From the NCBI RefSeq assembly GCF_947507565.1, contig NC_089176.1, positions 1,488,001 through 1,552,000 of the forward strand: 64,000 nucleotides of DNA, written 5' to 3'. Source of the stretch: Oscarella lobularis. Its lineage: Eukaryota > Porifera > Homoscleromorpha > Homosclerophorida > Oscarellidae. Positions 24,399 to 35,532 of the stretch are shown here, in pieces. The position numbers and the translations under genes were made by a program. Numbering within the stretch: the first letter of the stretch is position 1; every line of letters begins with the position of its first letter. Below the pieces are notes generated by a model. It did not search any database. It saw only the letters and a program-made list of their open reading frames with translations, and had not been told where the DNA came from.

Positions 24399-25574
24399 CC
24401 TCTTTGAAACGGCGCTTCAAATGCTTGTGCGTTTCTTTTGTACCCGCACGTCCTTCTGTTTGCGCTTGTGTCCTACGTCATGATCACATGATTTCGCGAT
24501 TCGCTGGACGCACGGTTGGCAAAAACGGCGCGTTCCGGCATTCGAACCGCCTTCATCCCCGTCTCGATCGTACTAGGACGCTTCGACGAGACGAGGGTAG
24601 ACGTAGAACGGTGTCGGCTCGTTGTCGAGTCGGCTTAGGAAGGGATTTCTCGGAGCGGCTACGTTCCCTGGATAGAAAATGAGATTGCTCCGTGCTCTTG
24701 AGCATCTAAGCGACATAGTTATCGAGAATGATAGAAGAATTAGAGGCCCGAAGTGACACGTAAGTAAAACTGCAGCAGACTTCTAAAGCCACCCCGCCCC
24801 TTCAGCGTCGAGCGTTCGCGCGACTTCCTAAAAAATAGATCGGGCTCCTTGGTGCCTAGATTTATAACTATGACGTTTAATTCACATATATCTGCGGCAG
24901 GTAATTCCAATTTGTTTTTTCATGAGCAGACTGGCACGCGTCAGTAGCCAGCTCTCAGATTTTGGTGTAGGCTTATTGAAGGTCAAATGACACGATCATT
25001 GTTAAGATTAACTTGTAAGTGGATTACTCAGCCTGGCTCTGATCTTGAACTGTGCGTTCGAGGTTTGTCTTCGCTCTCTCATGTCTGCACGGATCGACCT
25101 AACTTGCTGACTCAAGGCGCGTTCAGTTATTTCTATTATTAGTTTGGATTTTTTACGAGTTTCAGTATAGTGGAGTTAGCAGGCAAATGGCTAGCTGGCT
25201 AAGAAAGGCAAGCACCGTCTCTGCGCAGCTAGAATCAGCACAATTCCTTTCTAACCCCCACTAAAGGAGAACTACCTACTCGTGATGCTGAAAATAAACT
25301 TCGGACTGCATGCAAATGAGATCTTCCAAGAAAACGACAAAAAGCTTTTCAATGCTGTGCCGGTGGATTCGTGCCGGCAGCACGGACGGACTTCGCGAAA
25401 CGTCATCCAGATCGAGGAACAGAAGAGCACGTCGTCGCCGGCGACGACGCCGCGCGTTCTCGCGGAGGTTGATTGGAATTTACAGCAAGTTTGAGGATGG
25501 ACTAATAGGCGGAGGTTACTAGTGTGAAAGGGGGCGTTCCGCACCAGACCCTCTCTCCCCGGCGTTGCAAATCA
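24399..25574. other. 3' flank of the GTPase-kinase gene and intergenic DNA
   Basis: The first 450 bp (to about 24845) recur near 28230-28690. The rest has no supported gene. A short frame near 25310-25520 is Arg-rich by composition only. Confidence 0.5.
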
Positions 25575-25711
25575 CCGTCGCTTTTTAGAAGGCGACCGCC
25601 GCTAATTGCATCATCGGCTCCGTTTCTTTCTTTTCTATACCGTCGCGTTTTAGAAGGTGACCGCCGTAATGTAACTATTGCATCACGTGCTCCGTTTCTT
25701 TCTTATCTATA
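25575..25711 (+). repeat. Tandem duplication in the TSP1 gene promoter
   Basis: Unit 1 (25575-25639) and unit 2 (25640-25711) both read CCGTCGC, TTTTAGAAGG, GACCGCCG, TTGCATCA, CTCCGTTTCTTTCTT and CTATA in order. Unit 2 differs by a 7-8 bp insertion and a change that creates a CACGTG. Only unit 2 ends in a full TATAAAA. Confidence 0.85.
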
Positions 25712-25715
25712 AAAC
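25709..25715 (+). promoter_or_regulatory. TATA box of the TSP1-repeat gene
   Basis: CTATAAAA lies about 62 bp before the ATG, with a CACGTG E-box (25684-25689) 20 bp further up. A start site near TCAGTTTAG (about 25738) would fit. Confidence 0.65.
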
Positions 25716-25770
25716 CAGGCGGAGCGCTGCAGGTGGATCAGTTTAGTAGTGCACTCTCTAACACATCAAA

Positions 25771-27916
25771 ATGCGATTTTTTTTAGTTGCTATCCTGTTA
25801 TCAGCTATCTTTGTTCCGTCTACCGTCACTGGATGGGTACGAGTGAGACGTGCTGTTAGACGCGTCATTAATATACCGTGCAAAGTGAGTACATGGTTGT
25901 CATGGTCAGGCTGCTCTCGCTCTTGCGGCTCTGGTCATCGTACACGCAATCGAAATGTAATATCAGCTGCAGTTGGTGGATTGTGCAACTTCAGTCTGAA
26001 AGACAGTACGTTATGCAACACTAGGCCTTGTCCATGCAAAGTCGGAACATGGTCGACATGGTCAAGCTGCTCTCGCTCTTGCGGCTCTGGTCATCGTACA
26101 CGCAATCGACGTATTGTTCAACTTGCTCAAAACGGTGGATCATGTGGCTACAGCTTGACAAGTATTGTATCATGCTTCAAGAAGCCCTGCCCAATACCAT
26201 GCAAAGTCGGTACATGGTCGACATGGTCAAGCTGCTCTCGCTCTTGCGGCTCTGGTCATCGTAGACGCAATCGACGTATTGTTCAACTTGCTCAAAACGG
26301 TGGATCATGTGGCTACAGCTTGACAAGTATTGTATCATGCTTCAAGAAGCCCTGCCCAATACCATGCAAAGTCGGTACATGGTCGACATGGTCAAGCTGC
26401 TCTCGCTCTTGCGGCTCTGGTCTTCGTAGACGCAATCGTCGTATTATTCAACTTGCTCAAAACGGTGGATCATGTGGCTACAGCTTGACAAGCAGTGTAT
26501 CATGCACCGATAAGCCCTGCCCCGTGCCGTGCGATGTCAGTGAATGGTCGGCATGGTCACGCTGCTCTCGCTCTTGCGGTTCTGGTCGTCGTTCACGTGA
26601 TCGATATGTTGTTCAATCTGCTAAACACGGCGGATCGTGCGAAGACAATTTGAAAGAAAGTACGTCATGCAACACTAGGCCTTGTCCCGTGCCATGTAAA
26701 GTTAGTACATGGTCGACATGGTCAAACTGCACTCGCTCTTGCGGGTCTGGTCGTCGCACACGCAATCGACATATTGTTGAATCTTCTCAGCACGGAGGAT
26801 CATGTGACTACAATTTGGAAGGCAATGAGTCATGCAACACTAAGCCCTGCCCAGTACCATGCAAAGTTAGTACATGGTTGACATGGTCAGACTGCTCTCG
26901 CTCTTGCGGCTCTGGTCTTCGTACACGCAATCGACATATTGTTGAATCTTCTCAGCACGGAGGATCATGTGACTACAGTTTGAAAGGCAGGGAGTTATGC
27001 AACACTAAGCCCTGTCCCGTCCCTGTGCCATGCAAAGTTAGTACATGGTCGACATGGTCAAACTGCACTCGCTCTTGCGGCTCTGGTCGTCGTACACGCA
27101 GTCGAGGCATTGTTGAACCCGCCAAAAATGGTGGATCATGTGAACGTCATCTGGAGGACAGTAAACCGTGTGAAGTCGGAAGACTCGCTCATTGCCAGGT
27201 TTGAGAAAGTTTAATTAGGAGACCAAATTTCGTGGTAGAAAATATTTCTCATATAGGCTACTGAATGGAGTGCATGGACTACGTGCAGCGGAAACTGTAC
27301 AAACACTGGGTATCAGATTCGACAACGGCAAATCTTCCAGCATCAGCAGTGCGGAGGCCGTCCCTGTCCTGCTAATCTTCTCGAGAAAAAGCTGTGTCCT
27401 GAAAAGTGCTGCGATGAATGCGTTGTTTCCCAGTGGACTGAATGGACACAATGTTCGTGCTTTGGCGGCTGGTCTGCCAGATGGCGCAGCATTCAGAATA
27501 AGCCTACAATGTGTACACCGTGTTTACATAAATTGCGCGATATAAAGTTTTGTAAGAATCGGTGTCATTTTAGTGAATGGGGGCAATGGTCAACCTGCAG
27601 TTGTGGAGGCCAGAGGTGAGTGTTGGTAGACGCTCCAAATGATAATACCAACTAAGAAACGTTTATTAGAATACGCAAAAGAACACCATTGACTCCGACA
27701 GTCTGCGGAAAGACGTGTGATAGTCAGAATGAGACACAACACTGCGTTGTTCCGTGTAAACTAGGCCAGTGGACAAATTGGACACCTTGCGATACCCCTT
27801 GTGCACCTCAAGTACGTTTCAGAGAAGTTCCCGCAAAATGTAATGGAACTTGCGACTCAAATGAACTAAGATTTTGTAAGGGTGATAACTGTCCCTCATT
27901 GACAGACACAGTCTGA
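25771..27916 (+). CDS. Secreted thrombospondin type 1 repeat protein
   Basis: There are three exons: 25771-27198, 27257-27615 and 27670-27916. A clear signal peptide (MRFFLVAILLSAIFVPS) opens the protein. Exon 1 encodes eight TSP1 repeats of about 55 residues, each with WSxWS, CSRSCGSG and a basic RxRNR strand. The tryptophan/arginine ladder of TSP1 domains is visible throughout. Exons 2 and 3 add about four more divergent, Cys-rich TSP1-like modules (SEWGQWSTCSC and GQWTNWTPC). There is no membrane segment, so it is secreted. TSP1 repeats bind glycosaminoglycans and matrix proteins, and WxxW sites are usually C-mannosylated. Repeats 2-4 are almost identical at DNA level, pointing to recent expansion or gene conversion. 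It is not recognisable as a particular vertebrate TSP1 protein. Confidence 0.93.
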
Positions 27917-28094
27917 CTATATTATAAACATAATCTGCAACTGTTTTCGTAAACTGAAACTGAATTTTTGTATGCATAAATGGTAGGTAGTCGTATACGA
28001 AATAGCCAAATTGTGACCAAACACTTCATGTTCGCTTATACATACCTACAGCGTAAGAATTCGCGCCTGGAACAATGTGGCTGCAACGCACGGT

Positions 28095-28690
28095 AGGAAG
28101 TCGATCATCCGAACGACGCCGCCGTTGATTGGCGAAGCTTGTGAGATGTTGGGATTCGTCCGCTTCAAGCAGGCCTACCGCGAAAGAGACCCGCTCCATC
28201 GTTGACGCATTAACCTCTTTCAAACGGCGCTTCAAATGCTTCTGCGTTTCTTTTGTACACGCACGTCCTGTTCGCTTGTATGCTTTACGTCATGATCACA
28301 TGATTTAGCGGGACGCATGTGTACGCAGTTGAAGAACTTGGTCGAGAAACAGCACGGCACGTTCCGGCTTTCGAACCGCCCGTCTCTCTCCCGCACTCTT
28401 TCGATCACCGACGCTCGGAGGAGACGAGAGTACACGTAGAACAGCGAATATTGGTGTCGACTCGTTGTCGATCGAGTCGCGGCTACGACTCGGAAGGGAT
28501 CTCTCGAAGCGACTAGATAAAAAATTAGAATGCTCCATAGTCTGGAACATCTAAGCGCCCAGAGAAGCGACGAAGTTTTCGAGAATCACACCGTCACGGT
28601 GACGTAAGTCAAACTGCAGCTATACTTCTAAAGCCGCCCCTTCCAGCGTCGAGCGTTTCCGCGCGACTTCCTGAAAAATAGATCGTCGAG
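28095..28690 (+). pseudogene. Partial duplicate of the GTPase-kinase gene 3' end and flank
   Basis: From about 28105 the sequence matches the last coding segment of the kinase gene (near 24285). It begins ACGACGCCGCCGTTGATTGG and runs past the former stop into the same 3' flank, ending near AAAAATAGATCG (28690; partner 24845). The coding part has deletions: a base is lost after GAAGCTTG, and the codons before the stop are missing. The catalytic part of the kinase is absent, so this is a dead fragment. It lies downstream of the TSP1 gene, about 3.8 kb from its source. Confidence 0.85.
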
Positions 28691-28918
28691 ATTATAGTAC
28701 ACTGTGCTGTATAGGCTGTATAATCACTGGCATGCATGCACGTTAAGGGTCGCGATAAAGACCGCTTCTGTAAATTTCAAATCGTTTGTAAGTATTGCAC
28801 GTTGCAACTAACATATCTTAAGATCCGTTTTTAAGACCATGCGCTGCAAATATTAATTTTTTGTTCTCGACATTTGAATGAGTCGAGTCAGTAAAGTTTT
28901 TTTGAGAAGGAAATAACT

Positions 28919-30744
28919 TTAGGTTGAAGTTTCTCTTGCTTGTCTGCGCTTGAGGCACCATGCCAAAACAGTTAGAAAAATGAGAAGTATTGCTGCCGAC
29001 ACAGAAAGACCAGCTGTTGCTCCACTACTCAAATTGCTTTTATCACCTGCTTTATCTAATTTTCATTCTTTCCTAATGTTAACGATGGTGCCGGGTAAAT
29101 ATCTTACCTTGAAGTGTGCTTGCTAAAAGAAGAATTAGAATATGAATTATTACGTTTTGCGTTGTTTACTTATTGAATGCTGTGTTGTTGGGAGACTTTG
29201 GTTATTGAACCTTTCGTCAAAATCTATGTTGGTCGAAGCGTTTGTAGTAACATTATGAAAGTGATAAGTGATGTTGGGCCTTATCTCTTTCCAAGTTTGT
29301 ATTTTTTTAACAGACATTGTTGGCTTCAATGGCATTCTACTGTAGTATTGAAACCACGTTTCTATACAGTGAAGAAGTCAATCATATTCCGATCAGTACC
29401 AAATTGCTCTTACCGCATTCAATCCAGGCAAACCAGTGGCAGTAGTCGTTTTCCGTTAGTTGACAATTTTGAAGCTGATCCTTATTGCACTGACAATTGA
29501 TGTCAATGCCCCACCACCTATTAAATTGAGAGAATGGTTTTGCTTCTAGAACACCTGGATAGCCAAGTTGCTGGCAGAACATCTTGGCGGTTTTTGAATT
29601 GCAAATCGAAGAGCAAACGTAATGCCAAGTGTTGTTAATGAATATTTCCGCAAAGCCTTTGCTTAGGTCTTCGTTCTCACTTTGAATTCCAACGCCACCG
29701 GAACTTCTTAGAGGATTAACTAAGAGTTTCGTCAATTTTGTAAACAAAGTTTTGGCGAAAACCACTCACCGCAATGGACACCGACGTCTTCGTAATGGTC
29801 ACAGGTACTATTGCTTGAATACCGACACTTTTGAATTTCGGTCTCGGTTCCCCTGCAATTCACTTTGTTCATTAAAATTGGGCCGTTCCCCGGTCCGTAG
29901 TAGGCGTTGAGAAAGTATTCTACTGCGTCCGGGTAGCCAAGCTGACGACAGAGAACTTTTGAATTGATTTGGTTCCAGTTTCGACCGCAAACGGTTCCCC
30001 AGACGCCGTTTATTTTGACTTCTACAACACCTGAGTTGGGCTCTTTGGTTTTTGTTAAGCGAGCTAAGATAGGTCAAGCACCTTATAAGTGTTAGTTACG
30101 GAGAGATTATCCCTTTAGAAAGTGATACCTGTTTTTGATTTTTGTGCAGTGTATGATGGCGTTGGAGCGTCGGAGAATAATGAATCTGAGCTAGAGGTCC
30201 ACATGAAAACTGAATTTATTTCAGGTATGGCTTTGAAATCTAAAAGCATTTGTAACAGTTGCAGGATAAAGCAACGAAGGTTTTAGAGTAGGTGCGTACC
30301 GCAAACGACTCCAACGTCTTCGCTATGATAACAGTTATGACTTCCCCATCCGTTGAAGGAGCACTTGTCGATACTTGACTCGTTGCCTGAGCAACGTAGG
30401 TCGTCAATCCATATGGGTCCACTGCCTCTTCCATAGAATGCGCGCGACTTATAGCCTACGTACCCTGTTGTAAAACCAAGCTGTCGGCAAGCAACGATTG
30501 CTTCGTTCAAAGCAAAATAGTCGTCACAGATTGTGCCCCATCTGTTGTTGTGATAAATTTGTAGTCTTCCCGATCGCCCCCCAAGGTCTCCTCCAATGAG
30601 TTGTAAAGTGTTGGGTAAAAAGGATCCTTAACAAATATTATACTGTAGTATACTATAGAAGCGGGTGGCAAGGACGATACAAGTTTTACCTTTAACTAGG
30701 CTTACGATAACCAAATAGACGCTAAGGCACTGTGACACACTCAT
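28919..30744 (-). CDS. Type I membrane protein with three SRCR domains
   Basis: Exons on the minus strand are 30744-30690 (signal peptide, MSVSQCLSVYLVIVSLV), 30626-30300 (SRCR 1), a short linker near 30190-30130, 30063-29770 (SRCR 2), 29719-29414 (SRCR 3), a Thr/Asn-rich stalk near 29360-29165, and a last exon near 29045-28919. SRCR 1 and 2 carry the family hallmarks (ACRQLGF and LCRQLGYP, DDLRCSGNE, DVGVVC and DVGVHC). SRCR 3 is divergent, with changed spacing and INCQCNKDQ in place of the usual motif. The last exon holds one membrane helix (SAAILLIFLTVLAW) followed by a short basic tail with no signalling motif. SRCR membrane proteins act in ligand or microbe binding, and in sponges the aggregation receptor belongs to this family. 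The linker and stalk exon limits are approximate. Confidence 0.88.
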
Positions 30745-31199
30745 TCAACTGTCAGATCAAAAATGAAACGTTTGCGTTATTGCTAGCTTAGACTGTTCTC
30801 CCCAGTACTAAAAATGAAGGTGTATCTTTGCAAACTTGGTTTTGCTAACACGCACTCTTATCTTGCATGGGTGGTATGCGTGGCGCTTTAGTTTCAGGCA
30901 CCTTTTCTTTCAGTTTAATTCCACACTTGAAAAGGATTTTATATAAGTGTGTTTCTACTTTCTGAGGCAGCAGAGAATGTGCATCTGTTATGAGAACATG
31001 TCAAGGTAACGCTTCCAATTCTCTTGTTATGAATCAAGACTATAATCTGTGTCCCGTGCAGGTACAGACTGCTATCTCATATTTTGCTGGCTTGTGTTAT
31101 GATAAAATTTTCAGTGGCGTTGACGTGCTTGTAAAGATTTATATATAGAGATGTTGCATGAAATACATCTAACTAAGTCTTCGCTTTAGTGATTATTTA
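30745..31199. other. Divergent promoter region between SRCR and RTK genes
   Basis: About 450 bp separates the two head-to-head genes. It is AT-rich, with TATATATA near 31139. The missing 5' exon(s) of the RTK gene may lie here, but I could not identify a signal-peptide exon. Confidence 0.4.
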
Positions 31200-34100
31200 A
31201 TGAAGCCGGTCTACTCTCGGAATTTTTACGTTGAAAGTCTCTCCTTTAACGACTTTTGCTGTGAAGGATGGAAGCAGAACAGCTCAAATGATTCTCTTTG
31301 CTCTGCCAGTACTGTAGTATCTCGCAATTGCTTTAATTAAGTTGATAGCCTCTTTCCTAGAAACATCAATTTTTTTCACTCTTCATCCCAAGGACTCGGT
31401 GATCTATGCAGGTGAAAGTGTTTCCCTCAATTGCAGCGTGAACCAAACGAATAGTTCCATATCATGGTGGAAAGGCAACACGGTATTTGAAGGGATTCTG
31501 TTAGATAAAATGCTGCAATCAACAGCAGAAACCGAATCTGGAATCACTAGTGTCCTGAAATTGGAAAACGTAACGCTGTCTGACGGAGGGTATTACTTTT
31601 GCAAAGCCCAATTTGAAAACGACTCGTTTCCTACTACATCAAAAAGTGCTCGTCTCGGCGGTACCTCTTAAGCTGTTTAATTTATTTAATTTCATTGGCT
31701 TTTAGTTCTAGGCAAAATAACTGCGTGGGTTAATAGCAGCACTTCGTTTAGGGAGTTGGACTGGGGCAGGGGCTTTCGGTGTTTCTTTTCTGCCAACCCC
31801 TTGCCTCTTCCTCAAATTTTTGGTGGCGAAAAGAACCTGAAAGTCACGGTTGTACAATCTCTAGGAAATTTTCAATGGATGTTTACGTACTACTCATACT
31901 ATTCTTCACGAGATGCTCCTCTTGGAAATTACACCTGTTTCTTGAGTTACGGTGATTCACATAAATCTTTGCGCCGAAGCTACCTCATCCAAAGTATGCA
32001 AGTTTCATCTATACAGTATCAATGCCGTATATTTGCAACTTTACATGTATAGAGGCTGCAAGGCTTACGAGACTCTCGCCTTCTACCATTCATATGAATG
32101 CTTTTCAACCTACTATTGCCAGATGCGCAGCCTTTGGAGTACCGCTGCCTGAAATTAGGTGGTACAGATGCGATTTCTATGCTAGGAATAACAGCAACAA
32201 CGACTGGGACTGTCTAAAGCCTTCGTCAGTGCTCGTGACAAGCGATGACATCGCAGGTAGTGTCTACTACAACAATACGTACAACATCAGCGAGTGGAAA
32301 ACTGAAAGTATACTACGTTTTGAGAAGGCTGAAGTCTCTGCTGCCAGATGCTACTTGTGCCTTGCGTCTAACACTGTAAGGGGAATGCGACATGAAGTAT
32401 CAAATTCTGTCCTCGTTGCAGGTACGCAAGCGTTGCATCACCAACTAAAATACTTTGTGACTCTTCTTCTTTATAGTTGATCCTCGCATCGAAGCACTAA
32501 ATGATTCAATAAGTGCTACTTCTAAAAGCAAAGTTATCCTTGCTTGCAGAGTGACTGGATCTTTTCCGGCCAAAGTAACGTGGTTTTACAGAGGAATTCA
32601 GACAGGCTCTCATAGAGTTCTGGCGTCTTATGCCGAGCCTATTTTGTACTCCTATTTAGTGATTGAAAGCGCCGTAGCCGAAGACAATGCTGGGGTGTAC
32701 CGTTGCTTAGCGTCTGTTTCTGGATTTGATCCTCTTTCTGCTAACATTTCACTCTTAAGTATGAGGAGCGCACACAACTTTCGTTTTTTAATTAATTCAT
32801 TTCTTGTGCTTAGTTCCTTCTAGACAGATCACCTGGCCCAAATCTCAGTATGTTTGTGCTGGCTGCAACCTTACCCTCAGCTGCAGAAACGAATCGTTTC
32901 CTGTTGAAAGCAATCCGGCTCTGTGGTTTCATAATGATGTGCCTGTGAACAATTCTAAAATTACCACTACAGCGTATTCGAGCTTCTACAAAACTGCAGC
33001 AATATACACACTGAGTGCAGCTTTCATTTCAGCAGAAGACGGCGGAAATTACAGTTGTTTCAATCAATTCTCTGCTGCGGAGATCAAAAGTAGTAAAGTG
33101 TTTTCGGCAAGTGACGCGGCTAATTGTGTATATTTCAGTCTCTCCTTTGATTGTGAAAGGGCCGAACAATATATCTGTCACTGAAGGTACCGATGCCGAG
33201 TTTTACTGCCTTGCTAAAGGTAACCCTGTTCCATTATTAATTTGGGAAACACTAATTGTTGAATGGGATTCGATGAGCGTTGATTCGCTTAATTCTTTTC
33301 ATTATCAAAACAAATTTACCATAGAAAGTCATTTTAAGATTCGACGAGCGGCGAGGCAATTCTCCGGATGGTTTCGTTGTAGGACTGCTGTTGAGCAGCC
33401 GCATTCAAGTGATCATGACTATGACGAAGTAATCGTTCACTCTGGTCCAGCTTATCTTGAAATTTTATGTAATAATTTCGATGTAAAGCGTACTTTTCTT
33501 GTTAATTAATGCGTTTAAAATTTTAGACGTGGAACAGCCGATCTTTTCTACACAAACGGCTCACATTGTTTTGAATCAGGGCCAGCTTTTCTACGTACGG
33601 TGCTACGCTGAGAAAAGCAATCCCAGTTCTACGTTAGCTATCGTCAAACGAAGTAGCAATTCTTCTGAAGACGAACTTGTATTGGCGCCTGCCGTTGGCT
33701 CAATCGAAATCTCCTCGTCTGATACCGAGCTCGGTCTCACTTTTCTGAGGGCGTCGGAGAATATTGCTGGATTGTACAGATGTAGAAATAAAAATGTAGC
33801 TGGGATGAAGTACTCTAGAGAAATACACATCAGCCTGTTAGGTACCACCAATTATAGTTCGTGTTAAATGTACAGTATTTAGCTTTTTTTAATCGTTTAT
33901 AGGCACGCCGACTGCTTCTCCAAAAGACGAAGTCGACAATTCGTCTCTCTACATTTCTTTGTCTGTTATGTTTGGCCTTCTACTTGCATCGGCACTATTA
34001 ACAATTTTTATTCTAAGAGAAAGGCGTAAGCGTAAACGACGGAGAGCACAGCAAACGGCCAGAAATGACATCGATATGCAAGAGATCGCAGCAACGCTTG

Positions 34101-35170
34101 AAAACGACTACACCGAATCAGATCGCATGTACACTCTACCTACTTACGAAGACGTGCAATTCCCAAGAAGCAAGCTGCAAATTACCTCCCAAATCGGCGA
34201 AGGCCATTTTGGAAAGGTCTACCTAGCAAAAGCCGAAGGCATTCGTTCTGACAAAGAGACATTACTGGTTGCCGTGAAGACAATAAAAACCGGCTGTAGT
34301 AAAGCAATAGCTGCGGAGTTCCAGGAAGAAATCGAAATAATGATGAACTTCAGCCACCCCAAAATAATTTCTTTGCTGGGAATATGCTCAAGAGAAGAAC
34401 CTTACTATATCATCACAGAGTACATGTGTCACGGAGATCTTCGGGATTTTTTGATCAAACGAAGACCTACTAGCTACAGAACTTCGTCATTGTCGCAAGC
34501 TGATCTTTTGGATATTATAGTGCAAGTCTCATCCGGAATGGCCTACTTGGCTTCGTGCAAATTTGTTCATCGCGACATTGCTGCACGTAACTGCCTAGTT
34601 GGAAATGATCAGCTCCTTGTCGACAGTTTTGTGGTAAAGATTTCAGATTTTGGCATGGCAAGAGATATTTATCAAAGCGACTACTACTCCAAAAAAGGTG
34701 GTGCTCTTCCAATAAGATGGATGGCTCCGGAAGCAATTTCTGACGGTCGACACACCGTGCAGTCGGACATGTGGTCATTTGGCGTGTTAATGTGGGAGGT
34801 TATGACATTCGGATATCAGCCTTTTTTTGGAATTGACAACGAAACAGTTTTGTATGGCAAAGTTAGAGGAACTCTTCAACTCGAAGAACCCGACGAATGT
34901 CCCAAAAAATTGTATGCTCTCATGAAGAGATGTTGGCGCCAAGAACCGGAGAAGAGAATCGAAAGTCAGGAAATGCAACAAGAATTGAATGAAATCCGTA
35001 TCAGACTGAGTGGTGTTTCGAAAAAGTCCGACGATTACGTGCCCATGGAAGCGCCGTCTTTTGTGAGCTTTCTTCCGCCGAAAGCGATCTCTCTAGAGAC
35101 AAGAAATCCGACTTTCAATATCGAAACATCAAGCTGCGACGACTCGTACGTTCCAATGAAAAGTGAATAA
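31200..35170 (+). CDS. Receptor tyrosine kinase with about seven Ig-like domains
   Basis: Ig-like domains fall on separate exons (31361-31660, 31706-31993, 32053-32421, about 32477-32758, 32815-33110, 33140-33468, 33527-33841), most with the DxGxYxC signature. The exon from 33903 to 35170 holds the membrane helix (MFGLLLASALLTIFIL), a basic stop-transfer, a juxtamembrane tyrosine (YEDVQF) and a complete kinase. Kinase motifs are GEGHFGKV, VAVKTIK, HRDIAARN, DFGMARDIYQSDYY and WMAPE. The activation loop has the YxxxYY arrangement of the insulin receptor/Trk group. The tail carries two YVPM motifs, which fit the YxxM consensus for PI3K p85 SH2 binding. The 5' end is unsure: a Cys-containing exon from 31200 to about 31309 splices in phase, but a signal peptide was not found. 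It resembles the Ig-type RTKs described from sponges. Confidence 0.9.
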
Positions 35171-35532
35171 AATCTGGTATTGAAACGCGGGCATGATGGC
35201 ATTGTTAGAAAACCTCCGCTCTTTGTTCAATGTTGCTTTAGCATGCAGATATGGTGAAGGCGAAAGTGAATGCATGAGAGCAAGAACCTTTGTTAAAAAG
35301 TGTAGTTTTGACGGCTGCATGGCGTCTTCTTCTTTCTAGCTCCTTTTTCGAACGCCTCGGGTGTTACTCCTCAACGGTGACGTTCCTTTCTTGATCTGCT
35401 TCCAAAATACCGCGTAAGTGTTGCTTTCCTTTTGATTCTATATATTAATAACCTTCCTAGGACTGCATGACGCCTTTACACATGTGGCGTCTTCTATTTC
35501 AATTTTGCAATTTTCTCCGAGCGTTAGTAGTC

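Noticed and set aside
25310-25522. Small Arg-rich frame upstream of the TSP1 gene
   Set aside because: The Arg run comes from CG-rich triplets and no splice partner or homologous feature was found.
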